From Streptomyces alboflavus (GTDB taxonomy: Bacteria > Actinomycetota > Actinomycetes > Streptomycetales > Streptomycetaceae), in contig NZ_JNXT01000029.1 in the NCBI RefSeq assembly GCF_000716675.1, positions 55,966 through 119,965 of the forward strand: 64,000 nt of DNA. Reading direction: 5' to 3'. A model generated the notes under the pieces. That model was not told the DNA's origin. It searched no databases and was given only the letters and a program-made list of their open reading frames with translations. Every line of letters begins with the position of its first letter. Position 1 is the first letter of the stretch. The translations under genes were made by a program, and so were the position numbers. Positions 20,503 through 28,321 of this stretch are shown here, piece after piece.

Positions 20503-21705
20503 CTACTCGGCGGGTACGTCCGCGGACTTGGCGGTGGGGTCGGTGGACGCTTCGGTCCCGTCGGTCCCGTCGGTCCCGGCGGACTCGCCGGCGGTGTCGG
20601 ACGCGCCGGTCTCACCGGAGGTGTCGGACGTGCCGGACGCGTCGGATCCCTCGGACTCGGCCTCCGCCACGGGCAGTTCCGCCGACATTGCCGCCGCGGC
20701 CCGCACCACCGGCACGGCGAGCAGGGCGCCCACGCCCTCGCCGACCTTCACGCCGTGCGACAGCAGCGGTTCGAGTGCCATCCGGTCCAGGGCCTTGGCC
20801 TGCGCGGGCTCCCCGCTGTCGTGCGCCGCGAGCCACCAGTCCGGCGCCCGGAACGCCACCCGCTGGGCCACGAGCGCCGCCGCCGCCGACACGACCCCGT
20901 CGAGGATCACCGGGGTGCGCCGCACCGCGCACTGCAACAGGAACCCCGTCATCGCGGCCACGTCGGCCCCGCCCACCGTCGCGAGCAGTTCCAGCTGGTC
21001 GCCGAGGACGGGTCGGGCCCGCCGCAGCGCGTCCCGCACGGCGGCGCACTTGCGCATCCACGCGAGGTCGTCGATCGGCGCCCCGCCCCGGCCGGTGACG
21101 ACGGAGGCGTCCGTGCCGCAGAGCGCGGCGATGAGCGTGGCCGCGGGCGTCGTACCGCCGACGCTGATGTCGCCGAGCACGATCAGGTCCGTGCCGGAGT
21201 CGGCCTCCTCGTCGGCCAGCGCGATGCCCGCCGCGACGGCCCGCTCGGCCTCCTCCTGCGTGAGGGCGTCCTCGATGTCGACGCGTCCGGAGCCGCGGCG
21301 CACCCGGTGCCCGGCGACCTCGGCGGGCAGCGTCTGCGGGTCGCAGTCCAGGGCCATGTCGACGACCCGCACGGGTACGTCGAGCTGGCGCGCGAGCACG
21401 GCCGCGGGGCTCGCGCCGGAGAGGACGGCACGCACGAGGTCGGCCGCGCCGCCGGCCGCGCGCGCGGAGACGCCGAGCTCGGCCACTCCGTGATCGCCCG
21501 CGAACAGCACCGCGCGGGGCCGCTCGATCGGCTTGACCGGCACCGCGCCCTGCGCCGCCGACAGCCACTCGGCGAGGTCGTCCAGGCGGCCCAGCGCGCC
21601 GGGCGGCAGGGCCTGGCGCTCCCTGCGCTCTTCGGCGTCACGGCGCACCCCGCCGTCGGGCCGCTCGATCAGGTCGGTGAAGTCGTCGAGAATCAGCGAG
21701 CTCAT
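20503..21705 (-). CDS. cobT: Nicotinate-nucleotide-dimethylbenzimidazole phosphoribosyltransferase
   Basis: A 400-residue enzyme that makes alpha-ribazole 5'-phosphate for the lower ligand of cobalamin. CobT features in order are RQALPPGALGRLDDLAEWL, VLFAGDHGVAELGVS, LGDISVGGTTPAATLI, DGVVSAAAALVAQ and HGVKVGEGVGALLA, where the Glu of GEG matches the catalytic base. The last 50 or so residues are a Ser/Thr/Asp/Glu/Gly-rich low-complexity tail encoded by short GGTCCCGTC-type repeats, absent from enterobacterial CobT. The ATG at 21705 is chosen by the conserved start MSSLILDDFTDLIE. An open frame continues far upstream to 22227 but is Arg/Pro-rich repeat sequence and not part of the protein. 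Confidence 0.94.
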   Translation of the reverse strand: MSSLILDDFTDLIERPDGGVRRDAEERRERQALPPGALGRLDDLAEWLSAAQGAVPVKPIERPRAVLFAGDHGVAELGVSARAAGGAADLVRAVLSGASPAAVLARQLDVPVRVVDMALDCDPQTLPAEVAGHRVRRGSGRVDIEDALTQEEAERAVAAGIALADEEADSGTDLIVLGDISVGGTTPAATLIAALCGTDASVVTGRGGAPIDDLAWMRKCAAVRDALRRARPVLGDQLELLATVGGADVAAMTGFLLQCAVRRTPVILDGVVSAAAALVAQRVAFRAPDWWLAAHDSGEPAQAKALDRMALEPLLSHGVKVGEGVGALLAVPVVRAAAAMSAELPVAEAESEGSDASGTSDTSGETGASDTAGESAGTDGTDGTEASTDPTAKSADVPAE

Positions 21706-22689
21706 TCGGCGAACAGTACCGGCGGGGCGCGACGCGCGCGCGGACGGGCCCGGCGGCCCGGACCACGGCCGACGCGCGCGTGACGCATCGTCAGCGGGTC
21801 CGGACGCCCGCAGCGTCGACCGGCCCTCGCCACCTGGCTCGGCGGCCTCCGCCTGGCTCGGCGGCCTCCGCCTGGCTCGGCGGCCGGTTCCGGGCGCGCG
21901 CCGCGACGGGCGGCCTTGGGCGTTCCGGCGGTCGGCCGGGTTCTGGTGCCTGACTCGGTGGCGGGTTGTGGTGCGTCTGTCGGGGCGGTTGGTTCTTGGT
22001 GTGTGGTCCGGTGGTGCGGTGCGGGCGTCCGCGCCGCGTTGGTGCTGGGCGTTCCGCTTGTGGGCCGGGTCCCGACACCCGGCTCGGTGGCGGGTTGTGG
22101 TGCGCCTGCTCGGTCGGCTGGTTCTTGGTACGTGGCCCGGCGGCCGGTTCCGCGCGCCCGGCTGTCGGCCGGTCCTCGGCGCCCGGCCCGCAGGTCGGTC
22201 CCGGGCACCGCTCGGTCGGCCGGTCACCCGGCGTCAGCCCGTCGGCAGGTCCCTGGCCGCCGCGGCGGTCGGTCCTGGCGATCCGCGGCGGCAGCGGCCC
22301 GTCCCCGGCGTTCGCACGGCCGCCTGCCTCCAGGCCCTCGCCTGTGCGCCGGTCCGGGCCCCCGCCCGTCAGCAAGTCCGGGCCCCGCCATCAGCAGGTC
22401 CGGCCCCGCCAGTCCCCAGTTCCCAGTCCACCAGCCCCCAGTCCACCAGCCCCCCCGCCCGACCACCGACCCCGGCACGCCCCCACCCGGTCGCCGGACC
22501 CGGCCCTCGCCCACCACCCGGTTACGCCATGCGACGCAAGCGCGCCCCAGCGTCGTTGAATCCCCGCAACGCGTCCCTTACGTTCCGAATGTCCCGCATG
22601 TATCGCATGGTCGTACCGCCGGCCGTCCCTCCGGCGCGCTGCCGCCCCGCGCGAGCGTCCCGCGGGCCGGAAGCATCCGGGAGTACGTC
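21706..22689. repeat. Gene-free, repeat-rich region (984 bp) between cobT and a methyltransferase
   Basis: No convincing gene in either strand: open frames here are Pro/Arg/Ala/Ser-rich and follow the repeats. Repeats seen are: a 19-bp unit CCTGGCTCGGCGGCCTCCG in 2.8 tandem copies at 21833-21885; an imperfect direct repeat of about 95 bp (21916-22014 against 22045-22143, offset 129 bp) sharing GGGCGTTCCG and the 20-mer CTCGGTGGCGGGTTGTGGTG; and short CCAGTCCACCAGCCCC repeats around 22430-22455. The stretch is G/T-skewed on the plus strand, unlike neighbouring coding sequence. It presumably also holds the promoters for cobT and the divergent methyltransferase gene. Confidence 0.75.
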
Positions 22690-23799
22690 ATGGACCTCGC
22701 CCAGCAGACCGCCGAAGGCCGCTCCGCCTGCCTCGCCCGCCTCGCCGAAGGCACCGCCCGGTTCCACGAACCGCGCCGCGACGACTGCCCCTGGTGCGGC
22801 TCGACCCGCCTGCGCGTGCGGCTGCGCACCGCCGACCTGATCCAGCGCAAGCCGGGCGGCTTCACCCTGGAGCGCTGCGACGACTGCGCCCACACCTTCC
22901 AGAACCCCCGCCTCACCGCCGAGGGCCTGGACTTCTACCGCCTGGGCTCGGCCCGCCACGACCTCGGCCACCGGGACTTCTGGCGCCAGGACCTGTGCCA
23001 CGGGCTCGACGGCGGCGCCCCGGCGCTGCTCGCGCGGGCCGGGTCGGGCCGCACCCGGCGGCTCGCCGGGGTCCGCGCGCTGAGCCGCATCGACGAGCCC
23101 GAGAGCTGGCTCGACGTGGGCACGGGCCGGGCCCGCTTCCCGGGCGCCGCCAGGGACGTGCTGCCGTACACGGCCTTCGACGGCCTCGACACCGACCCGG
23201 GCCTCGCGCAGGGCGTCCGGCGCGGCCGCATCGAGGAGGCCCACCACGGCCGCCTCACCGACCTGGCGGAGGACCTCGCCGGACGCTACGACGTGCTCAG
23301 CATGGTCCACTACCTGCAACGCCGCCCCGACCCCCGCGCGGAACTCGCCGCGGCCCGCACGGTGTTGCGCCCCGGCGGGCACCTGCTGATCGAGGCCCCG
23401 GACCCCGAGTGCCGCTCGGCCCGGCTGCTCGGCAAGTGGTGGGCCTCCTACCGCCAGCCGCGCCACCCGCACTTCGTGCCCCTCGCCAACCTGTGCCGGG
23501 AACTGGACGAGCTCGGCTTCACCGTCGTCGACGTCGACCGCCGCACCCCGCACGTCCCGTCCGACCTGACCACGGCCTGCGCCCTCGCCCTCAACCGCCT
23601 GCTGCCCGAGGCGGACGCCCCCTGGCACCCCCGCCCCCCGAGCCCCCTGCGCCGACGCCTGCGCCGCACGGCCTGGCAGACGGCCATCCCCCTGCTGGCC
23701 CTCGCGTACGCGGCCGACCTGCTGCTCGCGCCCCTGCTGACGCGCACCGGGGGCGGGAACGCGTACAGGGTGATCGCACGCCGGGAGCCGGAGGCGTGA
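22690..23799 (+). CDS. Class I SAM-dependent methyltransferase with N-terminal zinc-binding motif
   Basis: A 369-residue protein. Residues about 30-70 hold a zinc ribbon-like CPWCGS ... RCDDCAHTFQNP, the pattern of sugar- and natural-product C-methyltransferase-like proteins (Methyltransf_13/23 type). The SAM-binding region WLDVGTGRARFPGAARD replaces the usual DxGxGxG with DVGTGRAR; VLSMVHYLQRRPDPRAELAAA and VLRPGGHLLIEAPDP are the later motifs. The C-terminus has one hydrophobic stretch (AIPLLALAYAADLLLAPLL) that may anchor it to the membrane. The ATG at 22690 is chosen as the first start near the conserved part. The substrate is unknown. It is followed convergently by the cobU fusion gene. 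Confidence 0.82.
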   Translation: MDLAQQTAEGRSACLARLAEGTARFHEPRRDDCPWCGSTRLRVRLRTADLIQRKPGGFTLERCDDCAHTFQNPRLTAEGLDFYRLGSARHDLGHRDFWRQDLCHGLDGGAPALLARAGSGRTRRLAGVRALSRIDEPESWLDVGTGRARFPGAARDVLPYTAFDGLDTDPGLAQGVRRGRIEEAHHGRLTDLAEDLAGRYDVLSMVHYLQRRPDPRAELAAARTVLRPGGHLLIEAPDPECRSARLLGKWWASYRQPRHPHFVPLANLCRELDELGFTVVDVDRRTPHVPSDLTTACALALNRLLPEADAPWHPRPPSPLRRRLRRTAWQTAIPLLALAYAADLLLAPLLTRTGGGNAYRVIARREPEA

Positions 23800-23846
23800 G
23801 GGGGCCGGGGCGTCCGCCGCGTGGCCCCTGCCCGCACCCGCCCCGC

Positions 23847-25046
23847 TCAGCCCCGCAGGGCCACCGCCTGCCCCGCCACCACCAGCAGCACATGCTCGCA
23901 CTCGGACGCGAACGCGGCGTTGAGGCGGCCGAGTTCGTCGCGGTAGCGGCGGCCCGACGCCGTCGCGGGCACGATGCCCGAGCCGACCTCGTTGGAGACC
24001 GCGACGACGACCCGGCGGGTGGCGCGTACCGCGTCCGTGAGTTCCGTGACCCGCTTGCGCAGCGACCGCTCGCCGCCGCTCGACCACTCGGCGTCGTCCC
24101 AGGCGCTGACCTCGTCCATCGCGTGCGTCAGCCACAGCGACAGGCAGTCGACGAGCAGTGGTGGCCCCGGTTCCGTGAGCAGCGGTACGAGATCGCAGGT
24201 CTCCGTGGTCCGCCAGGAACCGGGACGCCGCTCGCGGTGCGCCCGCACCCGCTCCGCCCACTCGCCGTCCCCGCCCCGGGTGCCGCCCGTGGCGACGTAC
24301 AGCACATCGGGAAAAGCCTCCAGGCGCCGCTCCGCCTCGACGGACTTCCCCGAGCGGGCCCCGCCCAGGATCAGGGTGCGGCGCGGCACGTCGGGCACGT
24401 CCTCGTAGGCGCCGACGGTCAGCGTCGTGCCGTCCGGCACGGCCCGCGCCCCGGCCGCGGCGAGCCGCCGCGTCAGCTCCGCCCCGGCGGGCGCCCCGTG
24501 CCCGATGTGGACGGCCACGACGTCCGTCGTCGGGGTGACGCCCCCGGCCGCGCGCAGCCGGGCCAGGACGTCCGGGCGGCCGACGATGTCCGCGACGACC
24601 ATCTCGTACGCGACCTGCTCCGCGGGGAAACCGGCGGGCGCGGCGCCCGGCGGCAGGTACAGCAGCCGGTCGCCGTCGGGCCCGGTCACCTCGTAGCCGG
24701 TGCCGGGCGCGTCCGTCGCCACCGCCCGCACCCGGTGCCCGGTGAGCAGCGCGAGCTCCCGCCCGTCCGGCACCCGCCCCGGCTGCGGAAGCCCGGCGGG
24801 CACCTCCACAGCGGGCCCTTCGTGCGGGTGGGAGAGCAGCACCTGGCGCACCCCGCCGAGGGTGTGCCCCGCGCGGGCGGCCGCGAAGGCGGCGCCGGGC
24901 GTGAGGTCGAGCAGCAGGACGCCGTCGACGAGCAGCGCCGTGGTGGCCCGGGCCGCGTCGCCGAGGGCGGTCGCGCACACGGCGCAGGGGCAGCCGGGAT
25001 ACGGCAGCCCTTCGGGGGCTCCGGTGCCGAGCAGTGTCAGTTCCAC
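23847..25046 (-). CDS. cobU: Metallo-beta-lactamase-like domain fused to adenosylcobinamide kinase/guanylyltransferase (CobU)
   Basis: A 399-residue two-part protein. Residues about 225-399 are CobU: P-loop LILGGARSGKS, then VLYVATGGTRGG, TTETCDLVPLL, LLVDCLSLWLTH and VVAVSNEVGSGIVP, so it should phosphorylate adenosylcobinamide and transfer GMP to it. Residues 1-220 begin MELTLLGTGAPEGLPYPGCPC and contain VLLSHPHEGPA and AVHIGHGAPA, a metallo-beta-lactamase-like fold in which the HxHxDH metal motif is reduced to SHPHEG. Similar fusions occur in other Streptomyces. The N-terminal part probably has a cobinamide- or phosphate-related role, but this is unproven. It completes the cobS-cobT-cobU set. 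Confidence 0.9.
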   Translation of the reverse strand: MELTLLGTGAPEGLPYPGCPCAVCATALGDAARATTALLVDGVLLLDLTPGAAFAAARAGHTLGGVRQVLLSHPHEGPAVEVPAGLPQPGRVPDGRELALLTGHRVRAVATDAPGTGYEVTGPDGDRLLYLPPGAAPAGFPAEQVAYEMVVADIVGRPDVLARLRAAGGVTPTTDVVAVHIGHGAPAGAELTRRLAAAGARAVPDGTTLTVGAYEDVPDVPRRTLILGGARSGKSVEAERRLEAFPDVLYVATGGTRGGDGEWAERVRAHRERRPGSWRTTETCDLVPLLTEPGPPLLVDCLSLWLTHAMDEVSAWDDAEWSSGGERSLRKRVTELTDAVRATRRVVVAVSNEVGSGIVPATASGRRYRDELGRLNAAFASECEHVLLVVAGQAVALRG

Positions 25047-25159
25047 AGGAAGATCCTCCCGCGTCGCCCCCGGCGCCGCGCGCCCGGCTAGGCTTCAAGC
25101 GGCTCCGGCTCCCGCTCCTGGCGGCTGCCGGGACACCCACTGGACCTCGGGAGGCTGAC

Positions 25160-25390
25160 ATGGCGGCATGGACGTGGCGGTTCGAGAAGGCGGACGGGAC
25201 GGAGGTCCAGCCTGCCGTGCAGCCCGAGGAGTTCACCACCCAGGGAGACGCGGAGACCTGGCTCGGTGAGCACTGGAAAGAGCTGAGCGAGGGCGGCGCG
25301 GACCAGGTGACCCTCTTCGAGGACACCTCGGAGATCTACGGCCCGATGAGCCTGCACGCCCAGGACGCGGGCAGCGCCCAGGGTTCCTGA
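25160..25390 (+). CDS. Small conserved acidic protein
   Basis: A 76-residue soluble protein starting MAAWTWRFEKADGTEV and containing EEFTTQGDAETWLGEHWKEL and VTLFEDTSEIYGPMSL. It has no signal, membrane segment or Cys. ATG 25160 has GGGAGG 6 bases upstream, a strong ribosome site that fixes the start. I recognise it as a small protein family conserved in Streptomyces and relatives, with no known role. It stands alone between the divergent cobU fusion gene and the convergent htrA-like gene. Confidence 0.8.
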   Translation: MAAWTWRFEKADGTEVQPAVQPEEFTTQGDAETWLGEHWKELSEGGADQVTLFEDTSEIYGPMSLHAQDAGSAQGS

Positions 25391-25456
25391 ACCCCGGCGG
25401 CCCCGGACCTCGGCGGGGGCGGTGCGAGCGCGCCGCCCCCTTCCGCCGTACGGCTG

Positions 25457-26536
25457 CTACATCTCGCCGAGCGTGACCTCGGCCGTCCGCTCGGCACCGT
25501 CGCGCACGTACGTCACCCGCTCCTTGGCGCCCGGCTCGACCGCCGCCAGGGACTCGGACAGCGAGGTGATGGTGGTGATGGGGGTGCCGCCGAGGTCGGT
25601 GATGATGTCACCGGCCTCCAGGCCCGCCTTCGCCGCGGCGCCGTCGTCCTGCACCTCGACGATCGCGACGCCCGCGGGGCGGTAGTCGTCGCCGAGCACG
25701 GTGCGCGCGGTGATGCCGAGGGCGGCCCGGCCCGAGTCGGTGACCCTGCCGTTCTTCACGATCTGGTCCGCCACGGTCCTGACCATGGACGAGGGGATCG
25801 CGAAGCCGATGCCGGGGGCCGCCCCGTCGCCCATGTCCGGGTCGGTCGCGGCGAGCGTCGGGATGCCGACGACCTGGCCGTCGAGGTCGACGAGGGCGCC
25901 GCCGCTGTTGCCCGGGTTGATCGCGGCCGACGTCTGCACCATGTTGCCGATCGTCGCGCCGGTCCCGCCGCCGTCCCGGCCCTCGCTGACCGTACGTCCG
26001 GTCGCCGAGACGATGCCCTGGGTGACGCTCGACGACAGGCCGAGCGGCGAGCCCATCGCCAGCACGATCGTGCCGACCTCGATCTTCGTGGAGTCCCCGA
26101 ACCTCGCGGCCTTCAGCCCGCTCGGCACCTTGTCCAGCTTGATCACGGCGAGGTCCTGCTCCGGGTACGCCGACACCAGCTTCGCCGCGAGCGGCTGCTC
26201 GCCGGTGGCCGTGGTCACCCGGAACGTCTTCTCCTCGCCCACGACATGGGCGTTGGTGACGATGTGCCCCAAGCCGTCGTAGACCACCCCGGAGCCGAGG
26301 CTGTCGGACGCGTCGATCTGGACGACCGACGGCAGCACGTCCTTGATCACCTTCTGGTAGTCGTCCTGCAGGTCGCTCGCGGCGGCGGGCGCCGCCTGCG
26401 TGGTCGACCGGTCCGGCCGGTCCGCCCGGTCGCCGTCCCCGCCACCACCGCCGGAACACCCGGCGACGAGGACGACCAGAACGGCGGTGACGGGAAGGGC
26501 CGGGAACAACGGGACGCGGGTACGCGGCAGTCTCAT
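25457..26536 (-). CDS. HtrA/DegP-like S1C serine protease, lipoprotein, with PDZ domain
   Basis: A 359-residue exported protease. The N-terminus (residues 1-32) is a lipoprotein signal with lipobox LVAGC followed by a Gly-rich spacer. The trypsin-like domain (about 75-260) has all three catalytic residues: His in TNAHVVG, Asp in DLAVIKLD, Ser in INPGNSGGALVD. A PDZ domain closes the protein (GDIITDLGGTPITTITSLSESL). It would act outside the membrane in folding control or envelope stress. The ATG at 26536 starts right at the signal peptide; upstream in-frame sequence is unlike a protein start. Confidence 0.93.
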   Translation of the reverse strand: MRLPRTRVPLFPALPVTAVLVVLVAGCSGGGGGDGDRADRPDRSTTQAAPAAASDLQDDYQKVIKDVLPSVVQIDASDSLGSGVVYDGLGHIVTNAHVVGEEKTFRVTTATGEQPLAAKLVSAYPEQDLAVIKLDKVPSGLKAARFGDSTKIEVGTIVLAMGSPLGLSSSVTQGIVSATGRTVSEGRDGGGTGATIGNMVQTSAAINPGNSGGALVDLDGQVVGIPTLAATDPDMGDGAAPGIGFAIPSSMVRTVADQIVKNGRVTDSGRAALGITARTVLGDDYRPAGVAIVEVQDDGAAAKAGLEAGDIITDLGGTPITTITSLSESLAAVEPGAKERVTYVRDGAERTAEVTLGEM

Positions 26537-26692
26537 AGCCCGAGTCTCGGCGCCGCCCCGCGCCCCCGTCCTGCGGGAAGCGTCCGAACAGGGGGCCGCC
26601 CGAACGGGGCGGGCCGCCGCCGCCAGGGCCGCCGCCGTCAGGGGCGCCGCACGGACCGCGACGCCCCGGGGCACGTACCTCGTTACGAGGCG

Positions 26693-27448
26693 TCAGTCCC
26701 GCCCGCCGCACAGGTGCAGCATCGTCGCCACCCGCCGGTAGGGATCCGTGCGCCCGGCCCGGGTCTCGGCGGAGAGCAGGGCCTCCAGGTCGGGTCCCGC
26801 GGCCGGTATGTCGGTGGCCTCGGAGAACACCCGCACGCCGTACCAGGCGACCAGCGGCGCCGCGATGCCCGCGAGGGACTGCCCGACGGCGTCCAGGCGA
26901 TGAGCCCGGACCTCCGCGCCGCTCTCGTCGCGGTAGGTGTCGGAGCCGAAGGCGGCGAGCGCGCCGGCCCAGTCCGCCCGCAGCCCGGGGCGCATGGCCA
27001 GGGCGTCGGCGTTGCGCACCACCAGGGACAGCAGGCCGCCGGGCGCGAGCACCCGGCCGAGCCCGGCGAGCAGCGCGTCCGGCTCGTCGACGTGCATCAG
27101 GCCGCCGTGGCACAGCACGACGTCGAAGCTGCCGGGCAGGAAGTGCACGCCGGTGTCCCGCGCGTCGCCCTCGACGACACGCATCCGCGACCGAATGCCC
27201 TCCGGCTCCGCGGCCACCACCGCGCGCACGGCGGCGAGCGCGTCCGCGTCCTGCTCGACGCCCGTCACCTCGTGCCCGCCGCGGGCGAGACGCAGCGCCT
27301 GCGCCCCGCGGCCCATCCCGACGTCGAGCACGCGCAGTCGCTTGCCCAGCGGGAACCGCGCCACTATCCGCTCGTCGAGCTGGCGGCCGACCAGTTCGTT
27401 CCGGACGGCCTCGCCCGGGCCAGGGCTCGCGCCCCGGTCCTCGCTCAG
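26693..27448 (-). CDS. Class I SAM-dependent methyltransferase (possible CTG start)
   Basis: About 251 residues. SAM motif I is LRVLDVGMGRGAQALRLA, followed by VTGVEQDADAL, MRVVEGDARD, FDVVLCHGGLMHVDEPDALL and VLAPGGLLSLVVRN, the standard Methyltransf_11 set. No ATG, GTG or TTG lies at a sensible place. The CTG at 27448 overlaps the stop of the upstream DUF3043 gene as CTGA, exactly like the ATGA/GTGA couplings seen elsewhere in the window, and gives an N-terminus (LSEDRGASPGPGEAVRNELV) that begins at the first conserved helix. The start is therefore a proposal; a longer overlap with the upstream gene is possible. The substrate is unknown. Confidence 0.8.
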   Translation of the reverse strand: MSEDRGASPGPGEAVRNELVGRQLDERIVARFPLGKRLRVLDVGMGRGAQALRLARGGHEVTGVEQDADALAAVRAVVAAEPEGIRSRMRVVEGDARDTGVHFLPGSFDVVLCHGGLMHVDEPDALLAGLGRVLAPGGLLSLVVRNADALAMRPGLRADWAGALAAFGSDTYRDESGAEVRAHRLDAVGQSLAGIAAPLVAWYGVRVFSEATDIPAAGPDLEALLSAETRAGRTDPYRRVATMLHLCGGRD

Positions 27449-28044
27449 GACCGGCCCCCGCGCTTGCCCTGCGGCTTCGGCAGCCGCAGTCGGCGCATCT
27501 GGAGGCTGCGCATCAGGGCGTACGCGACGGCGCCCTTCTTGTTCTCGTCCGGGAAGCGCTCGTTCAGGCGCTTCTTCAGCCGGATCACCGTGGCGACGGA
27601 GTCGACCACGATCAGGACGATCACGAAGAGCCACAGGAGCAGCGCGATGTTCTGCAGCTGCGGGACGCGGACCATGCTCAGGACGAGGATGATCACGGCC
27701 ATCGGCAGGAAGAACTCGGCGACGCAGAACCGCGAGTCCACGAACTCACGTGCGTACTTGCGCACCGGACCCTTGTCACGCGCGGGCAGATACCGCTCGT
27801 CGCCGCTGGCCAGCGCCTCGCGCTGCTTGGCCATCGCGGCGCGGCGCTCGTCGCGCTGGCGCTTGGCTGCCTCCTTGCGCGTCGTCGGCGTGTTCATCAC
27901 GCTGCGGCGCTGGGACTGGGCCAGGGCACGCTTGGGGGTGGGGCGGCCCTTGGGGGCCTGCGGGTCACGGGGCTCGGACGAAGAGTCGGTCACCGGGGCC
28001 TTGGCTGCCGGGGCCTTCTCGTCCTTGGATCGGCTACGGAACAC
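27445..28044 (-). CDS. DUF3043 domain membrane protein
   Basis: A 199-residue actinobacterial protein. The N-terminal 90 residues are highly charged and hydrophilic (RSRSKDEKAPAAK, RPTPKRALAQSQRR, RKEAAKRQRDERR), followed by two membrane helices (FFLPMAVIILVLSMV and IALLLWLFVIVLIVVDSV) and a basic tail rich in Arg/Lys. This architecture defines DUF3043. Function is unknown, though the gene is often found next to pspA in Streptomyces, as here. The GTG at 28044 gives the start VFRSRSKDEK shared by relatives I recall. It is coupled to the methyltransferase downstream. Confidence 0.85.
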   Translation of the reverse strand: MFRSRSKDEKAPAAKAPVTDSSSEPRDPQAPKGRPTPKRALAQSQRRSVMNTPTTRKEAAKRQRDERRAAMAKQREALASGDERYLPARDKGPVRKYAREFVDSRFCVAEFFLPMAVIILVLSMVRVPQLQNIALLLWLFVIVLIVVDSVATVIRLKKRLNERFPDENKKGAVAYALMRSLQMRRLRLPKPQGKRGGRS

Positions 28045-28091
28045 AAAGCCCAAGGGTACGGGGTTCCGGGGAATGGACCGCAGTCCCGTGG

Positions 28092-28117
28092 GGAACGATC
28101 CCGCAACACCGGACGTC
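28092..28117 (+). promoter_or_regulatory. Possible ECF sigma-factor promoter upstream of pspA
   Basis: GGAAC (28092-28096), 17 nt, then CGTC (28114-28117) matches the general ECF pattern of an AAC -35 and a CGTC -10, as for sigma-E-type envelope-stress promoters. It would leave a leader of about 195 nt before pspA. Such matches arise by chance in GC-rich DNA, so support is modest. Confidence 0.35.
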
Positions 28118-28321
28118 TTGATTATGTGGCTAAGGGGCCTTGCGGGGCGGTTTCCCAGGGGCGCACCTACTCCTTGCGCCGGAGAGTCGGGCAGAGCAGT
28201 CGTCCTTGGGGATGAGCGCATCCGCTCGCGAACAGTGCGGTAATGGATACAGACCCCGTACCGTGGGTTCTGTTGCAGTAGCTGGAGCTGGAAGTCCGTC
28301 AGAAGGGGGCGCGCGAAGCCC

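Noticed and set aside
21706..22227. N-terminal extension of CobT
   Set aside because: The frame is open but consists of Arg/Pro/Thr repeats derived from the DNA repeats; CobT's conserved start lies at 21705.
21833..22460. CRISPR-like array in the repeat region near cobT
   Set aside because: Repeats are adjacent or imperfect, without regular unique spacers, and no cas gene is present.
15000..25200. Cobalamin riboswitch for cobS, cobT or cobU
   Set aside because: No B12-box-like segment was seen upstream of any of the three genes.
22522..25326. A long minus-strand open frame of 934 codons across the methyltransferase and cobU genes
   Set aside because: It is in a different frame from both the sense methyltransferase and the real cobU fusion and has no recognisable domain; composition is Arg/Gly/Ala-rich.
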